Source: Amycolatopsis sp. WAC 01376 (GTDB lineage: Bacteria > Actinomycetota > Actinomycetes > Mycobacteriales > Pseudonocardiaceae). From it: DNA of 64,000 nucleotides. Position numbers and translations under genes: made by a program. This document shows, piece by piece, positions 1 to 7,740 of this stretch. The DNA lies in assembly GCF_003947415.1 (NCBI RefSeq), contig NZ_QHKL01000003.1:310001-374000 (forward strand), written 5' to 3'. The notes under the pieces are model-generated. The model saw only the letters and a program-made list of their open reading frames with translations. It searched no databases and was not told the origin of the DNA. Positions within the stretch are counted from its first letter, which is position 1. The number at the start of each line of letters is the position of its first letter.

Positions 1-590
1 TCGTCGAAGCCGTCCAAGCCGGCAGAGACGCGGCACTCACCCTCGCCATCGAAGAACACTGGACCGAGGAACCACCCGCACTGCGCGTCATCGTCGCCCA
101 GGCACTCGCCAAAGGCGACCGCGGCGAACTCGCCGTCGAACTCGCCACCGAAGCGGGCGCCGACGCCATCGTCCCCTGGCGCGCCGCCCGCAGCGTCGCC
201 CGCTGGGAAGGAGGAACCCGCGGCGACAAAGCCCTCGGCCGCTGGCGCACCACCGCCCGCGCCGCCGCCAAACAAGCCCGACGCGCCCACGTCCCCGAAG
301 TCGCCGAACCCGCCACCACCCGCGAACTCGCCGAACTCACCCAGACCGTTTCCCGCGCACTCGTCCTCGAATCCGGCATCACCACCCGCCTCACCGAGAT
401 CGAACTCCCCGCACAAGGCGACATCCTCCTCATCGTCGGCCCCGAAGGCGGCATCACCGACGAAGAACTCACCACCCTCACCGACGCCGGCGCCACCGCC
501 ATCCGGTTGGGCCCCACCGTTTTACGCACCTCCACCGCCGCCGCCGTCGCACTCGGCGCACTCGGCGCACTCACCGACCGCTGGAAGTGA
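1..590 (+). CDS. rsmE: RsmE, 16S rRNA m3U1498 methyltransferase (5' part outside window)
   Basis: The reading frame is open from the first bases and ends at TGA 588-590, giving the C-terminal 195 residues. They include GPEGGITDEEL and, near the end, LGPTVLRTSTAAAVAL, the two loops that form the SAM-binding trefoil knot of the SPOUT-class RsmE family. RsmE methylates N3 of U1498 in the decoding region of 16S rRNA. The start lies upstream of the window. Third codon positions here are almost all C, with gaa/caa/aaa for Glu/Gln/Lys, unlike the G-ending codons of the TetR gene that follows. Confidence 0.93.
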   Translation, partial: VEAVQAGRDAALTLAIEEHWTEEPPALRVIVAQALAKGDRGELAVELATEAGADAIVPWRAARSVARWEGGTRGDKALGRWRTTARAAAKQARRAHVPEVAEPATTRELAELTQTVSRALVLESGITTRLTEIELPAQGDILLIVGPEGGITDEELTTLTDAGATAIRLGPTVLRTSTAAAVALGALGALTDRWK

Positions 591-1008
591 AAAAACACCC
601 CACTAATTTGCGGCGAGTTATGGCGCGATCACGCAAACAGCCGTTACTCTCGTTAACTGACGCGCAACACACGGTTTCGGCGCGCCACTGGGGGATGAAG
701 CCCAGTCGCGCGCGTGAATCCCCGCCGGGCACCTCCCCCCTCGGTCCGGCGGAGCCGCGGCGGCGGTGGACCGACCCCCAGGGTCCACCGCGCCGCGGCG
801 TCTTCATTTGGGGGCTTCGCAAGTCGCTTCGCTCCTTGCTGCGTCCCAAATTCCGCGCCGCGGCGCGGTTCCGCGTGTCTGCCCGGGGGCCGAGCCCCCC
901 GCACCCCCCACGGTGCGTCCGGCGGCGGTTGGCGGGTGGGTCTCGGCATAGGGCCTGGCGGCCCTTGCCGTGCGGGGGTTTGTGGGTGGTGGGCAGTAGC
1001 TTGGCGGG
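591..1008. other. 418-bp intergenic region with GC-rich palindromes
   Basis: I see no credible gene here; the open frames are low-complexity Arg/Pro/Gly shadows. The clearest element is a stem at 755-772 pairing with 782-798 (inner arms ggtggacc/ggtccacc, one bulged base). A second short GC palindrome, ccgcgccgcggcgcgg, lies near 851-866. The first hairpin could terminate rsmE transcription, although no T-run follows it. The + strand changes from C-rich to G-rich across this gap. Confidence 0.5.
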
Positions 1009-1599
1009 ATGGCGAAGCGGATGGGTGGGGCGGAGCGGCGGGCGCAGGTGGTGGGGATCGCGGCGCGCGAGTTTGCGGAGAACGGGCTGCATGGGGCGTC
1101 TGTTGAGGCGATCGCGCGCGAGGCTGGGATTACGCAGGCGTATGTGTTCCGGATGTTCGGGACGAAGAAGGCGTTGTTTCTCGAGGTGGTGGGGGCTGCC
1201 TTTGATCGGTTCAGTGAGGGGATGGCGGAGGCGGCTGAGGGGGTCGAGGGGCTTGACGCGCTTTCGTTGATGGGCGCGCAGTATCACGGGTTGCTGGCCG
1301 ATCGGACCACGCTCATGGTGCAGCTGCAGGGCTTCGCGGCTTGTGGGGACAGCGAGGTCCGCGATTTCGTGCGGTCGCGGTTCGGCCACATGTGGGACAC
1401 GGTCGCCGGAGCCGCGCAGCTCGATCCGGTGACCCTGAAGTCGTTCCTCGCCTTCGGCATGCTTCTCAACAACATGGCCGCCCTCGACGCCGCCGAACTC
1501 GACGAACCGTGGGCCGAGGGAGTGCGCACCCGCATCCACGCCGGTTTGTTCGAGCACATCACCAGCGAGACCAACCGCGACGTTAGGGTGGGGGAATGA
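1009..1599 (+). CDS. TetR/AcrR family transcriptional regulator
   Basis: The 196-residue protein has an N-terminal helix-turn-helix of the TetR type. Residues about 14-60 contain AAREFAENGLHGASVEAIAREAGITQAYVFRMFGTKKAL-type sequence, with the recognition helix around ITQAYVFRMF. The C-terminal half is the variable ligand-binding and dimerisation region, so the ligand cannot be read from sequence. The stop overlaps the next start (ATGA at 1596-1599), so it is translationally coupled to the HIT-family gene. Codons end in G unusually often compared with downstream genes. Confidence 0.9.
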   Translation: MAKRMGGAERRAQVVGIAAREFAENGLHGASVEAIAREAGITQAYVFRMFGTKKALFLEVVGAAFDRFSEGMAEAAEGVEGLDALSLMGAQYHGLLADRTTLMVQLQGFAACGDSEVRDFVRSRFGHMWDTVAGAAQLDPVTLKSFLAFGMLLNNMAALDAAELDEPWAEGVRTRIHAGLFEHITSETNRDVRVGE

Positions 1600-1946
1600 G
1601 TGACGCGGAGACGTTGTTCGAGCGGATCATCGCGGGCGAGATCCCGTCCGACAAGGTGTACGAGGACGAGACGACCTATGCGTTCCGGGACATAGCGCCG
1701 CAGGCGCGGGTCCACGTGCTCGTGGTGCCGAAGAAGCGGTACCGGAACGTCGCAGAGCTGGCCGCGGCGGACCCGCAGCTCCTCGCCGACGTGACCGCCA
1801 CCGCCAAGAAGGTCGCGGAGCTCGAGGGGATCGCCGAATCCGGGTACCGGGTGGTCTTCAACACCGACCGTGACGCCGGGCAGACCGTCTTCCACGTGCA
1901 CGCGCACGTGCTCGGCGGCGAGCAGCTGGGGCATTTCGGACGCTGA
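1596..1946 (+). CDS. HIT-family nucleotide hydrolase/transferase (HinT-like)
   Basis: The 116-residue single-domain protein carries the histidine triad HVHAHVLGG, with His100, His102 and His104; the middle histidine is the nucleophile in HIT enzymes. The length and the LFERIIAGEIPSDKVYEDE start are typical of HinT-type purine nucleoside phosphoramidases. The true substrate is not known from sequence. The gene overlaps the TetR stop by four bases and is followed after 114 bp by phoH. Confidence 0.92.
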   Translation: MSDAETLFERIIAGEIPSDKVYEDETTYAFRDIAPQARVHVLVVPKKRYRNVAELAAADPQLLADVTATAKKVAELEGIAESGYRVVFNTDRDAGQTVFHVHAHVLGGEQLGHFGR

Positions 1947-2060
1947 AGCGCGCGGCCTGCGGAAACCGGACTGCGTGCCGGCACCCGCAACCAGTAACAT
2001 CGACCTTGTCACTGTCGTTGAAAATCGCAGCGTAAGCGCAGGAAGTAGGCCAGAGGCCAC

Positions 2061-3146
2061 GTGGCCGGAACCGTACCGGGTGAAGCCGCCCGACCCGACG
2101 TTCCCACGGACGTCACCCCGACGAAGGCCGACGAGGCCGCTGTCATCGAAGCGGCCCAGTCCCGATTCCCCATCCCCGAAGCCGCCGCGCTCAGCCTGCT
2201 CGGCTCGAGGGACGAAAACCTCCGCGTCGCCGAAGAACTCCTCGCCGCCGACGTCCACGTCCGGGGCAACGAGGTCACGCTGACCGGCGCCCCCGCCGAC
2301 GTCGCCTTCGCCGAACGTGTCTTCGCCGAACTCGTGACGCTCGCCGGCCGCGGCCAGCAGGTCGACCCGGCCACCGTCCGCCGCACCGTCGGCATGCTCT
2401 CCACCGGTGACCACGAGTCACCGGCCGAAGTGCTGAGCATGAACATCATCTCCCGGCGCGGCAAGACGATCCGGCCCAAGACGCTGAACCAGAAGCGCTA
2501 CGTCGACGCCATCGACAAGCACACCATCGTGTTCGGCATCGGCCCCGCCGGTACCGGCAAGACGTACCTCGCGATGGCCAAGGCCGTCCAGGCACTGCAG
2601 GCCAAGCAGGTCACCCGCATCGTGCTGACGCGCCCCGCGGTCGAAGCGGGCGAGCGCCTCGGCTACCTGCCGGGCACGCTCAACGAGAAGATCGACCCGT
2701 ACCTGCGCCCGCTCTACGACGCGCTGCACGACATGGTCGAGCCCGAGTCGATCCCGCGGCTGATGCAGGCGGGCACCATCGAGATCGCGCCGCTCGCGTA
2801 CATGCGTGGCCGCACCCTCAACGACGCGTTCATCATCCTCGACGAAGCGCAGAACACCACGCCGGAACAGATGAAGATGTTCCTCACCCGGCTCGGGTTC
2901 GGCGCCAAGATCGTCGTCACCGGTGACATCACCCAGGTCGACCTCCCCACCGGCCAGAAGAGCGGCCTGCGGGTGGTCCGCGACATCCTCGAAGGTGTCG
3001 AAGACCTGCACTTCGCCCAGCTCACCAGCCAGGACGTGGTGCGGCACAGGCTCGTCGGCGACATCGTCGACGCGTACGAGAAGTGGCAGGCGCTGCAGGA
3101 CAGCCAGGACAAGGGCAATGGTTGGAAGGGGCAGCGGCGGTCATGA
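2061..3146 (+). CDS. phoH: PhoH family P-loop ATPase
   Basis: The 361-residue protein has a Walker A motif GPAGTGKT at 161-168 and a Walker B FIILDEAQ at 257-264, followed by VVTGDITQVDLP, the signature of the PhoH (superfamily 1 helicase-like) domain. The N-terminal ~120 residues carry a KH-like region. PhoH proteins are ATPases linked to RNA metabolism and act beside YbeY. The GTG start at 2061 gives the usual family length. The stop overlaps ybeY by four bases (ATGA 3143-3146), so the two are translationally coupled. Confidence 0.94.
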   Translation: MAGTVPGEAARPDVPTDVTPTKADEAAVIEAAQSRFPIPEAAALSLLGSRDENLRVAEELLAADVHVRGNEVTLTGAPADVAFAERVFAELVTLAGRGQQVDPATVRRTVGMLSTGDHESPAEVLSMNIISRRGKTIRPKTLNQKRYVDAIDKHTIVFGIGPAGTGKTYLAMAKAVQALQAKQVTRIVLTRPAVEAGERLGYLPGTLNEKIDPYLRPLYDALHDMVEPESIPRLMQAGTIEIAPLAYMRGRTLNDAFIILDEAQNTTPEQMKMFLTRLGFGAKIVVTGDITQVDLPTGQKSGLRVVRDILEGVEDLHFAQLTSQDVVRHRLVGDIVDAYEKWQALQDSQDKGNGWKGQRRS

Positions 3147-3697
3147 GCATCGAGATCGCCAATGAGTCCGGCGTGAACGTCGACGAGACGTCGATCGTGT
3201 CGGCCGCCCGCTTCGCGCTCGACAAGATGGAGGTCAGCCCGCTCGCCGAGCTGTCCATCCTGCTCGTCACCCTCGAGGTGATGGAGGACCTGCACGAACG
3301 GTGGATGGACCTGCCCGGTCCCACCGACGTGATGGCCTTCCCGATGGACGAGCTCGACTCGTCGCGCCGCCCCGACGCGCCCGACGCCTCACCCGCGCTG
3401 CTCGGTGACATCGTGCTGTGCCCGGCGTTCGCGAAGGACCAGGCCAAGACGGCGGGCCATTCGCTGATGGACGAGCTGCATCTGCTCACCACGCACGGCG
3501 TGCTGCACCTGCTCGGCTACGACCACGCCGAACCCGCCGAGGAACGCGAGATGTTCGGTCTGCAGAAGCGGATCCTCGGCGAGTTCCAGGCCGCCGTGGC
3601 CGCGGTGAACAGGCGCGACGCGCAGCGCACCGCGGACGACAGGCTCCTCGGCACCGCCGGTCTCGACACCGTGCCCGCCGACGAACCCCCCGCCTAG
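3143..3697 (+). CDS. ybeY: YbeY, endoribonuclease / rRNA maturation factor
   Basis: The 184-residue product carries the zinc-binding motif THGVLHLLGYDHAE with His118, His122 and His128 (H-x3-H-x5-H), the hallmark of YbeY. TDVMAFPMDE near residue 61 matches the family's conserved TDVLSFP block. I chose ATG 3143 because it overlaps the phoH stop and has GGAAGGGG upstream; a longer in-frame extension to 3083 would lie inside phoH. YbeY trims 16S rRNA 3' ends and helps ribosome quality control. The C-terminal tail is slightly longer than the core family. Confidence 0.95.
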   Translation: MSIEIANESGVNVDETSIVSAARFALDKMEVSPLAELSILLVTLEVMEDLHERWMDLPGPTDVMAFPMDELDSSRRPDAPDASPALLGDIVLCPAFAKDQAKTAGHSLMDELHLLTTHGVLHLLGYDHAEPAEEREMFGLQKRILGEFQAAVAAVNRRDAQRTADDRLLGTAGLDTVPADEPPA

Positions 3698-3699
3698 AA

Positions 3700-5052
3700 A
3701 TGGGTAGTCCCACGGCCCTGCTGGTCATCGCCATCGCGCTGATCCTGCTCGCCGGGGTGTTCGCGGCCGCCGACGCGGCGGTCAGCACGGTCTCCAAGGC
3801 CCGTGCCGACGGCCTCGTCCGGCTCGGCCGCCCCGGCGCGCGTCAGCTCGCGCTGGTCATCGCCGAACGCCGCCGCCACATCAACCTGATCCTGCTGCTG
3901 CGGATGACCTGCGAGCTGACCGCCACGGTGCTGGTCACCGTCGACATCCTCCGCTGGATCCGGCCGCTGTGGCTCGCCATCGTCGTCGCGGCGGGGGTGA
4001 TGGTCGTGGTGAGTTACGTGCTCATCGGGGTCGGCCCGCGCACCCTCGGCCGCCAGCACCCGTACCGGATCGGTCTCGTCGTCGCGGGCCCCGTCCGCGT
4101 CCTCGGCTCGATCCTCGGCCCGCTCAGCAGGCTGCTGATCGTCCTCGGTAACGCGATCACCCCCGGCCGCGGCTTCCGCGAAGGCCCGTTCACCTCCGAA
4201 GTCGAACTGCGTGAGCTGGTCGACCTCGCCCAGGAACGCGGCGTCGTCGAGGAATCCGAACGCGAGATGATCCACTCGGTGTTCGAACTCGGCGACACCG
4301 TCGCACGCGAGGTCATGGTGCCGCGGACGGAGATCGTCTGGATCGAGCACGACAAGACCGTGCGCCAGGCGCTCGCGCTGGCCCTGCGCACCGGGTTCAC
4401 CCGGCTGCCGGTGATCGGCGACTCCGTCGACGACGTCGTCGGCGTGGTCAACATCAAGGACCTCATGCCCGCGTACATGGCCGAGGGCGGTTCGCAGCGG
4501 CAGGTCGAGGAACTGATGAACCCGGCGAGCTTCGTGCCGGACTCGAAGCGGCTCGACGATCTGCTCAAGGAGATGCAGGTCTCGCACAACCACATGGCGA
4601 TCGCCGTCGACGAGTACGGCGGCACCGCCGGCCTGCTCACCATCGAGGACGTCCTCGAGGAGATCGTCGGCGAGATCACCGACGAATCCGACACCGACGA
4701 GCGTCCCGAGGTCGAAGAACTCGAAAACGGCGCGGTCCGCGTCTCGTCCCGGCTCTCGATCGACGACCTCGGCGAACTGTTCGGGATCGATCTCGAAGAC
4801 CATGACGTGGAGACCGTGGGCGGACTGCTCGCCGAGCGACTGGGTAGGGTCCCGCTGCCGGGGGCCGAAGCCGAGGTCGCCGGACTTCGGCTGTTCGCCG
4901 AAGGCGGTAAGGACCGGCGCGGGCGGATGCGGATCACCACGGTGGTCGTCCACCCCGCCGACGCGGACGCGGTGACCGACGCAGCCCAGGGCAGGCGTCG
5001 CACCCGGGTCCCGCAGCCCGATGAAAGTGACAGGAGTGTCGAACATGCCTGA
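3700..5052 (+). CDS. CNNM/CorC-type membrane protein with CBS pair
   Basis: The 450-residue protein begins with a DUF21 (CNNM) transmembrane domain of three to four helices (residues 1-150). A CBS pair follows at about 195-330, including MVPRTEIVWIEHDKTV and DEYGGTAGLLTIEDVLEEIVGEI. A C-terminal CorC/HlyC transporter-associated domain fills about 345-430. The family is linked to Mg2+/Co2+ transport, and the hemolysin name is historical. ATG 3700 follows the ybeY stop by two bases. The product sits in the conserved slot between ybeY and era. Confidence 0.92.
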   Translation: MGSPTALLVIAIALILLAGVFAAADAAVSTVSKARADGLVRLGRPGARQLALVIAERRRHINLILLLRMTCELTATVLVTVDILRWIRPLWLAIVVAAGVMVVVSYVLIGVGPRTLGRQHPYRIGLVVAGPVRVLGSILGPLSRLLIVLGNAITPGRGFREGPFTSEVELRELVDLAQERGVVEESEREMIHSVFELGDTVAREVMVPRTEIVWIEHDKTVRQALALALRTGFTRLPVIGDSVDDVVGVVNIKDLMPAYMAEGGSQRQVEELMNPASFVPDSKRLDDLLKEMQVSHNHMAIAVDEYGGTAGLLTIEDVLEEIVGEITDESDTDERPEVEELENGAVRVSSRLSIDDLGELFGIDLEDHDVETVGGLLAERLGRVPLPGAEAEVAGLRLFAEGGKDRRGRMRITTVVVHPADADAVTDAAQGRRRTRVPQPDESDRSVEHA

Positions 5053-5371
5053 GCTGGACGCCGAGGACCAGAAGCTGGTGACCCTGGCCAGGTCCGCGCG
5101 AGCCCGCACCCAGGCCGCCGAGGGCGCCGCGCTTCGCGACACCGACGGCCGCACCTACGCGGCGAGCACGGTCGACCAGCCGTCGTTCGGACTCACCGCG
5201 CTGCAGGCCGCCGTCGCCGCCGCCGTTTCGAGCGGAGCCGAAGGAATCGAGGCCGCCGTCGTGGTCAGTGGTGACGCCATCCTGAACGGTGCCTCGCTCC
5301 AGGCGGTGCGGGACATCGCCGAAGACGCCCCCGTTTATCTCGCGGATCCCAGTGGCAAGGTGCTGAGCTGA
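5045..5371 (+). CDS. Cytidine deaminase-like small protein lacking zinc ligands
   Basis: The 108-residue protein resembles the C-terminal half of the cytidine deaminase fold (FGLTALQAAVAAAVSSGAEGIEAAVVVSGD, then a final VYLADPSGKVLS strand). It has no HAE or PCxxC motif, so no zinc site is visible. The same slot between the CBS protein and era is occupied by a similar protein in mycobacteria. ATG 5045 has AGGAG about eight bases upstream and overlaps the previous stop; the alternative ATG 5021 has no such site. The stop overlaps era (TGATG at 5369-5373). Role unknown. Confidence 0.75.
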   Translation: MPELDAEDQKLVTLARSARARTQAAEGAALRDTDGRTYAASTVDQPSFGLTALQAAVAAAVSSGAEGIEAAVVVSGDAILNGASLQAVRDIAEDAPVYLADPSGKVLS

Positions 5372-6270
5372 TGGCCGAGCCGCATCGTTCCGGTTTCGCC
5401 TGCTTCGTCGGGCGGCCCAACGCGGGCAAGTCCACGCTGACCAACGCGCTCGTCGGCAGCAAGGTGGCGATCACCTCCAGCAAACCGCAGACCACCCGGC
5501 ACGCCATCCGCGGTATCGTCCACCGCGACGACGCCCAGCTGGTGATCATCGACACACCGGGGCTGCACCGGCCGAGGACACTGCTCGGCGAGCGGCTCAA
5601 CGACATCGTCCACTCGACATGGTCCGAAGTGGACGTTGTCGGACTTTGCGTGCCCGCCAACGAAAAAGTCGGTCCCGGTGACCGGTTCATCGCCGCCGAA
5701 CTGAAGAAGATCGCCAAGCGGACCCCGGTGATCGGCGTGGTCACCAAGACGGATCTCGTGAAACCCGAGCAGGTCGCCGAGCAGTTGCTCGCCCTGCAGG
5801 AGGTGATGGAGTTCGCCGAGCTGATCCCGGTGTCCGCTGTGGACGGTTTCCAGGTCGGCGCGCTCTCGGATCTGCTGGTACGGCACCTTCCGGAAGGCCC
5901 GCAGCTGTATCCGGGCGGCGAACTCACCGACGAGCCCGAGCAGATCCTGGTCGCCGAGCTGATCCGCGAGGCCGCGCTGGAAGGTGTCCGGGACGAGCTT
6001 CCGCACTCGATCGCCGTCACCGTCGAGGAAATGCTGCCGCACGAGGGCAGGGACGACATGATCGACGTGCACGCGTTCCTCTATGTGGAACGACCGAGCC
6101 AGAAGGGCATCATCCTCGGGCACAAGGGTGAGCGGCTCAAGGACGTCGGCGCCCGCGCGCGGCAGCAGATCGAGGGGCTTCTCGGCACGAAGGTCTACCT
6201 CGACCTGCACATCAAGGTCGCCAAAGAGTGGCAGCGCGACCCCCGTCAGTTGCGACGGCTGGGCTTCTGA
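5371..6270 (+). CDS. era: Era, ribosome-assembly GTPase
   Basis: The 299-residue protein has G1 GRPNAGKST at residues 14-22, G3 DTPG near 64, G4 TKTD near 126 and a C-terminal KH domain with HKGERLKDVG near 251. These are the domains of Era, which binds the 3' end of 16S rRNA and assists 30S assembly. The start overlaps the previous stop by one base. Era closes the phoH-ybeY-CBS-deaminase-like-era operon; the next gene begins 156 bp later, so the operon probably ends here. Confidence 0.97.
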   Translation: MAEPHRSGFACFVGRPNAGKSTLTNALVGSKVAITSSKPQTTRHAIRGIVHRDDAQLVIIDTPGLHRPRTLLGERLNDIVHSTWSEVDVVGLCVPANEKVGPGDRFIAAELKKIAKRTPVIGVVTKTDLVKPEQVAEQLLALQEVMEFAELIPVSAVDGFQVGALSDLLVRHLPEGPQLYPGGELTDEPEQILVAELIREAALEGVRDELPHSIAVTVEEMLPHEGRDDMIDVHAFLYVERPSQKGIILGHKGERLKDVGARARQQIEGLLGTKVYLDLHIKVAKEWQRDPRQLRRLGF

Positions 6271-6426
6271 CTGAACGGAATGTCTCGATTCGGTCGCGGA
6301 GACCGGTTGATGATGTGGAACCGGACGGGTGACCTTAGAGTCTCAACCCTTGACTCCGGTGATCGCTGATCGGGCGGCGCGCCCGGGTCGTAGTTCTGCA
6401 TATCATTCGTGAAGGGAAAGCGGTAA

Positions 6427-6768
6427 ATGACCGACAACCAGGGCCTGCCCAACTACTCCGGCGACCCTCAGGGCGGTGGCGGCTTCAACAACCCCGGCCC
6501 GCCGCCCAACAACAACCTGGTGTGGGCCATCCTCACCACGATCCTGTGCTGCCTGCCCTTCGGCATCGTCGCCATCGTCAAGGCGAACCAGGTGAACACC
6601 CTCTGGGCGCAGGGCCAGCCCGCCGCGGCGCAGGAAGCGGCCGACGCCGCCAAGAAGTGGTCGATCATCGCGGCGATCGTCGGTGGCATCATCATCGTTC
6701 TGTACGTTGTCCTCGTCGTCGTTCTCGGAGTCTTCGCGGCCTCGGTGGACGTGAACAACTACCGCTGA
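6427..6768 (+). CDS. CD225/dispanin-like small membrane protein 1
   Basis: The 113-residue protein has a short Gly/Pro/Asn-rich N-terminus, a first helix (about 31-51) with the cysteine-proline motif CCLP at 41-44, a cytoplasmic loop containing VKANQVNTLWAQG, and a second helix at about 80-104. This is the two-helix CD225/dispanin layout also found in vertebrate IFITM proteins. It is the first of four such genes between era and recO. The SD is GGGAAAG before ATG. Molecular role in bacteria is not established. Confidence 0.85.
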   Translation: MTDNQGLPNYSGDPQGGGGFNNPGPPPNNNLVWAILTTILCCLPFGIVAIVKANQVNTLWAQGQPAAAQEAADAAKKWSIIAAIVGGIIIVLYVVLVVVLGVFAASVDVNNYR

Positions 6769-6793
6769 TCCCGGCGATCGAGGGGGAGACCTC

Positions 6794-7144
6794 ATGACCG
6801 ACCAGTACCCGAACTATCCGCCTCCGGGCGGGCCTCCGCCGCAGCAGCCGTATTACGGCGGTATGCCGAACTACGGTCCCCCGCCGGACAACAACCTGGT
6901 GTGGGCCATTCTCTGCACGGTGTTGTGCTGCTTGCCGCTGGGTATCGTGGCGATCGTGAAGTCGAGCCAGGTGCAGACGTTGTGGTCACAGGGTTTCCAC
7001 GCGGAAGCCCAGAAGGCCGCCGACGACGCGAAGAAATGGTCCATGTGGGGAGCGATCGCCACCGGTGGACTTTTCCTGCTGTACATCATCTTCATCGTGG
7101 TGATGGTCATCATCGGCGCGTCGGCGGGAAGCTTCACGCCGTGA
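6794..7144 (+). CDS. CD225/dispanin-like small membrane protein 2
   Basis: The 116-residue paralogue of the preceding gene has a Pro/Tyr/Gly-rich N-terminus, NNLVWAILCTVLCCLPLGIV as helix 1, KSSQVQTLWSQG in the loop and a second hydrophobic helix at about 80-106. It is 25 bp downstream of copy 1, with GAGGGGGAGA as ribosome binding site. The stop overlaps the GTG start of the DUF2752 gene (GTGA 7141-7144), so the two are translationally coupled. Confidence 0.86.
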   Translation: MTDQYPNYPPPGGPPPQQPYYGGMPNYGPPPDNNLVWAILCTVLCCLPLGIVAIVKSSQVQTLWSQGFHAEAQKAADDAKKWSMWGAIATGGLFLLYIIFIVVMVIIGASAGSFTP

Positions 7145-7593
7145 CGACGTCCGTCTACACGGGATTCCCGGCGCGCGGGTTCAAAGCAAGGGCCCGCGCG
7201 CTGGGGCCGGACCTGGCCATCGCGGCCGGCGCCGGCCTCGGCTGCGTCGTCCTCTGGCTGGGTGATCCCACCACTCCGGGCGGACCGCTTCCGGTCTGCC
7301 CCACCAAGTCCTTGCTGGGCATCGCCTGCCCCGGCTGCGGTGGCATGCGCATGGTCTACAGCGCGCTGCACGGGGACATCCCCGCCGCGCTGCACTACAA
7401 CGCGGTGTCCTTTGTGGTCGTTCTGCTGCTCGTCTGGAGCACCGTCGCCTGGGCGGTGGGCAGACTTCGCGGCCGGGCCGTGAACAGCTGGCTGCACTGG
7501 CGCTGGACACCGCTCGCGTTCGGCGTCGTGTTCGTCGTCTGGTTCATCATCCGTAACCTGCCCTTCGCCCCGTTCACCTCGCTCTACGTCTGA
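7141..7593 (+). CDS. DUF2752 membrane protein
   Basis: The 150-residue protein has three predicted helices and the family motif CPGCGGMR at 63-70, preceded by PVCPTKSLLGIA; DUF2752 proteins share this Cys-Pro-x-Cys-Gly loop. GTG 7141 is chosen because it overlaps the previous stop. DUF2752 genes are commonly found next to CD225 or DUF4190-type small membrane proteins in actinobacteria, as here. Function unknown; the paired cysteines could bind metal or form a disulfide. Confidence 0.85.
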   Translation: MTTSVYTGFPARGFKARARALGPDLAIAAGAGLGCVVLWLGDPTTPGGPLPVCPTKSLLGIACPGCGGMRMVYSALHGDIPAALHYNAVSFVVVLLLVWSTVAWAVGRLRGRAVNSWLHWRWTPLAFGVVFVVWFIIRNLPFAPFTSLYV

Positions 7594-7740
7594 GTGCCGG
7601 GCCGAGGCCCGGATCGTCGGTGGTACCGAGTACGCTCCCGCGCACCGGTCTGCTCGGCGGATACCCATGCCGTACATTCAGCCCGGGTCGCCGCACGAGG
7701 CCCCGTGCGCCAGGGGCGAGGAACCAGCGAGGGGATTTCG

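Noticed and set aside
571..1557. Long minus-strand open frame over the intergenic gap and TetR gene
   Set aside because: It has Arg/Pro/His-rich shadow composition, and the + strand gene in the same place has a clear TetR domain.
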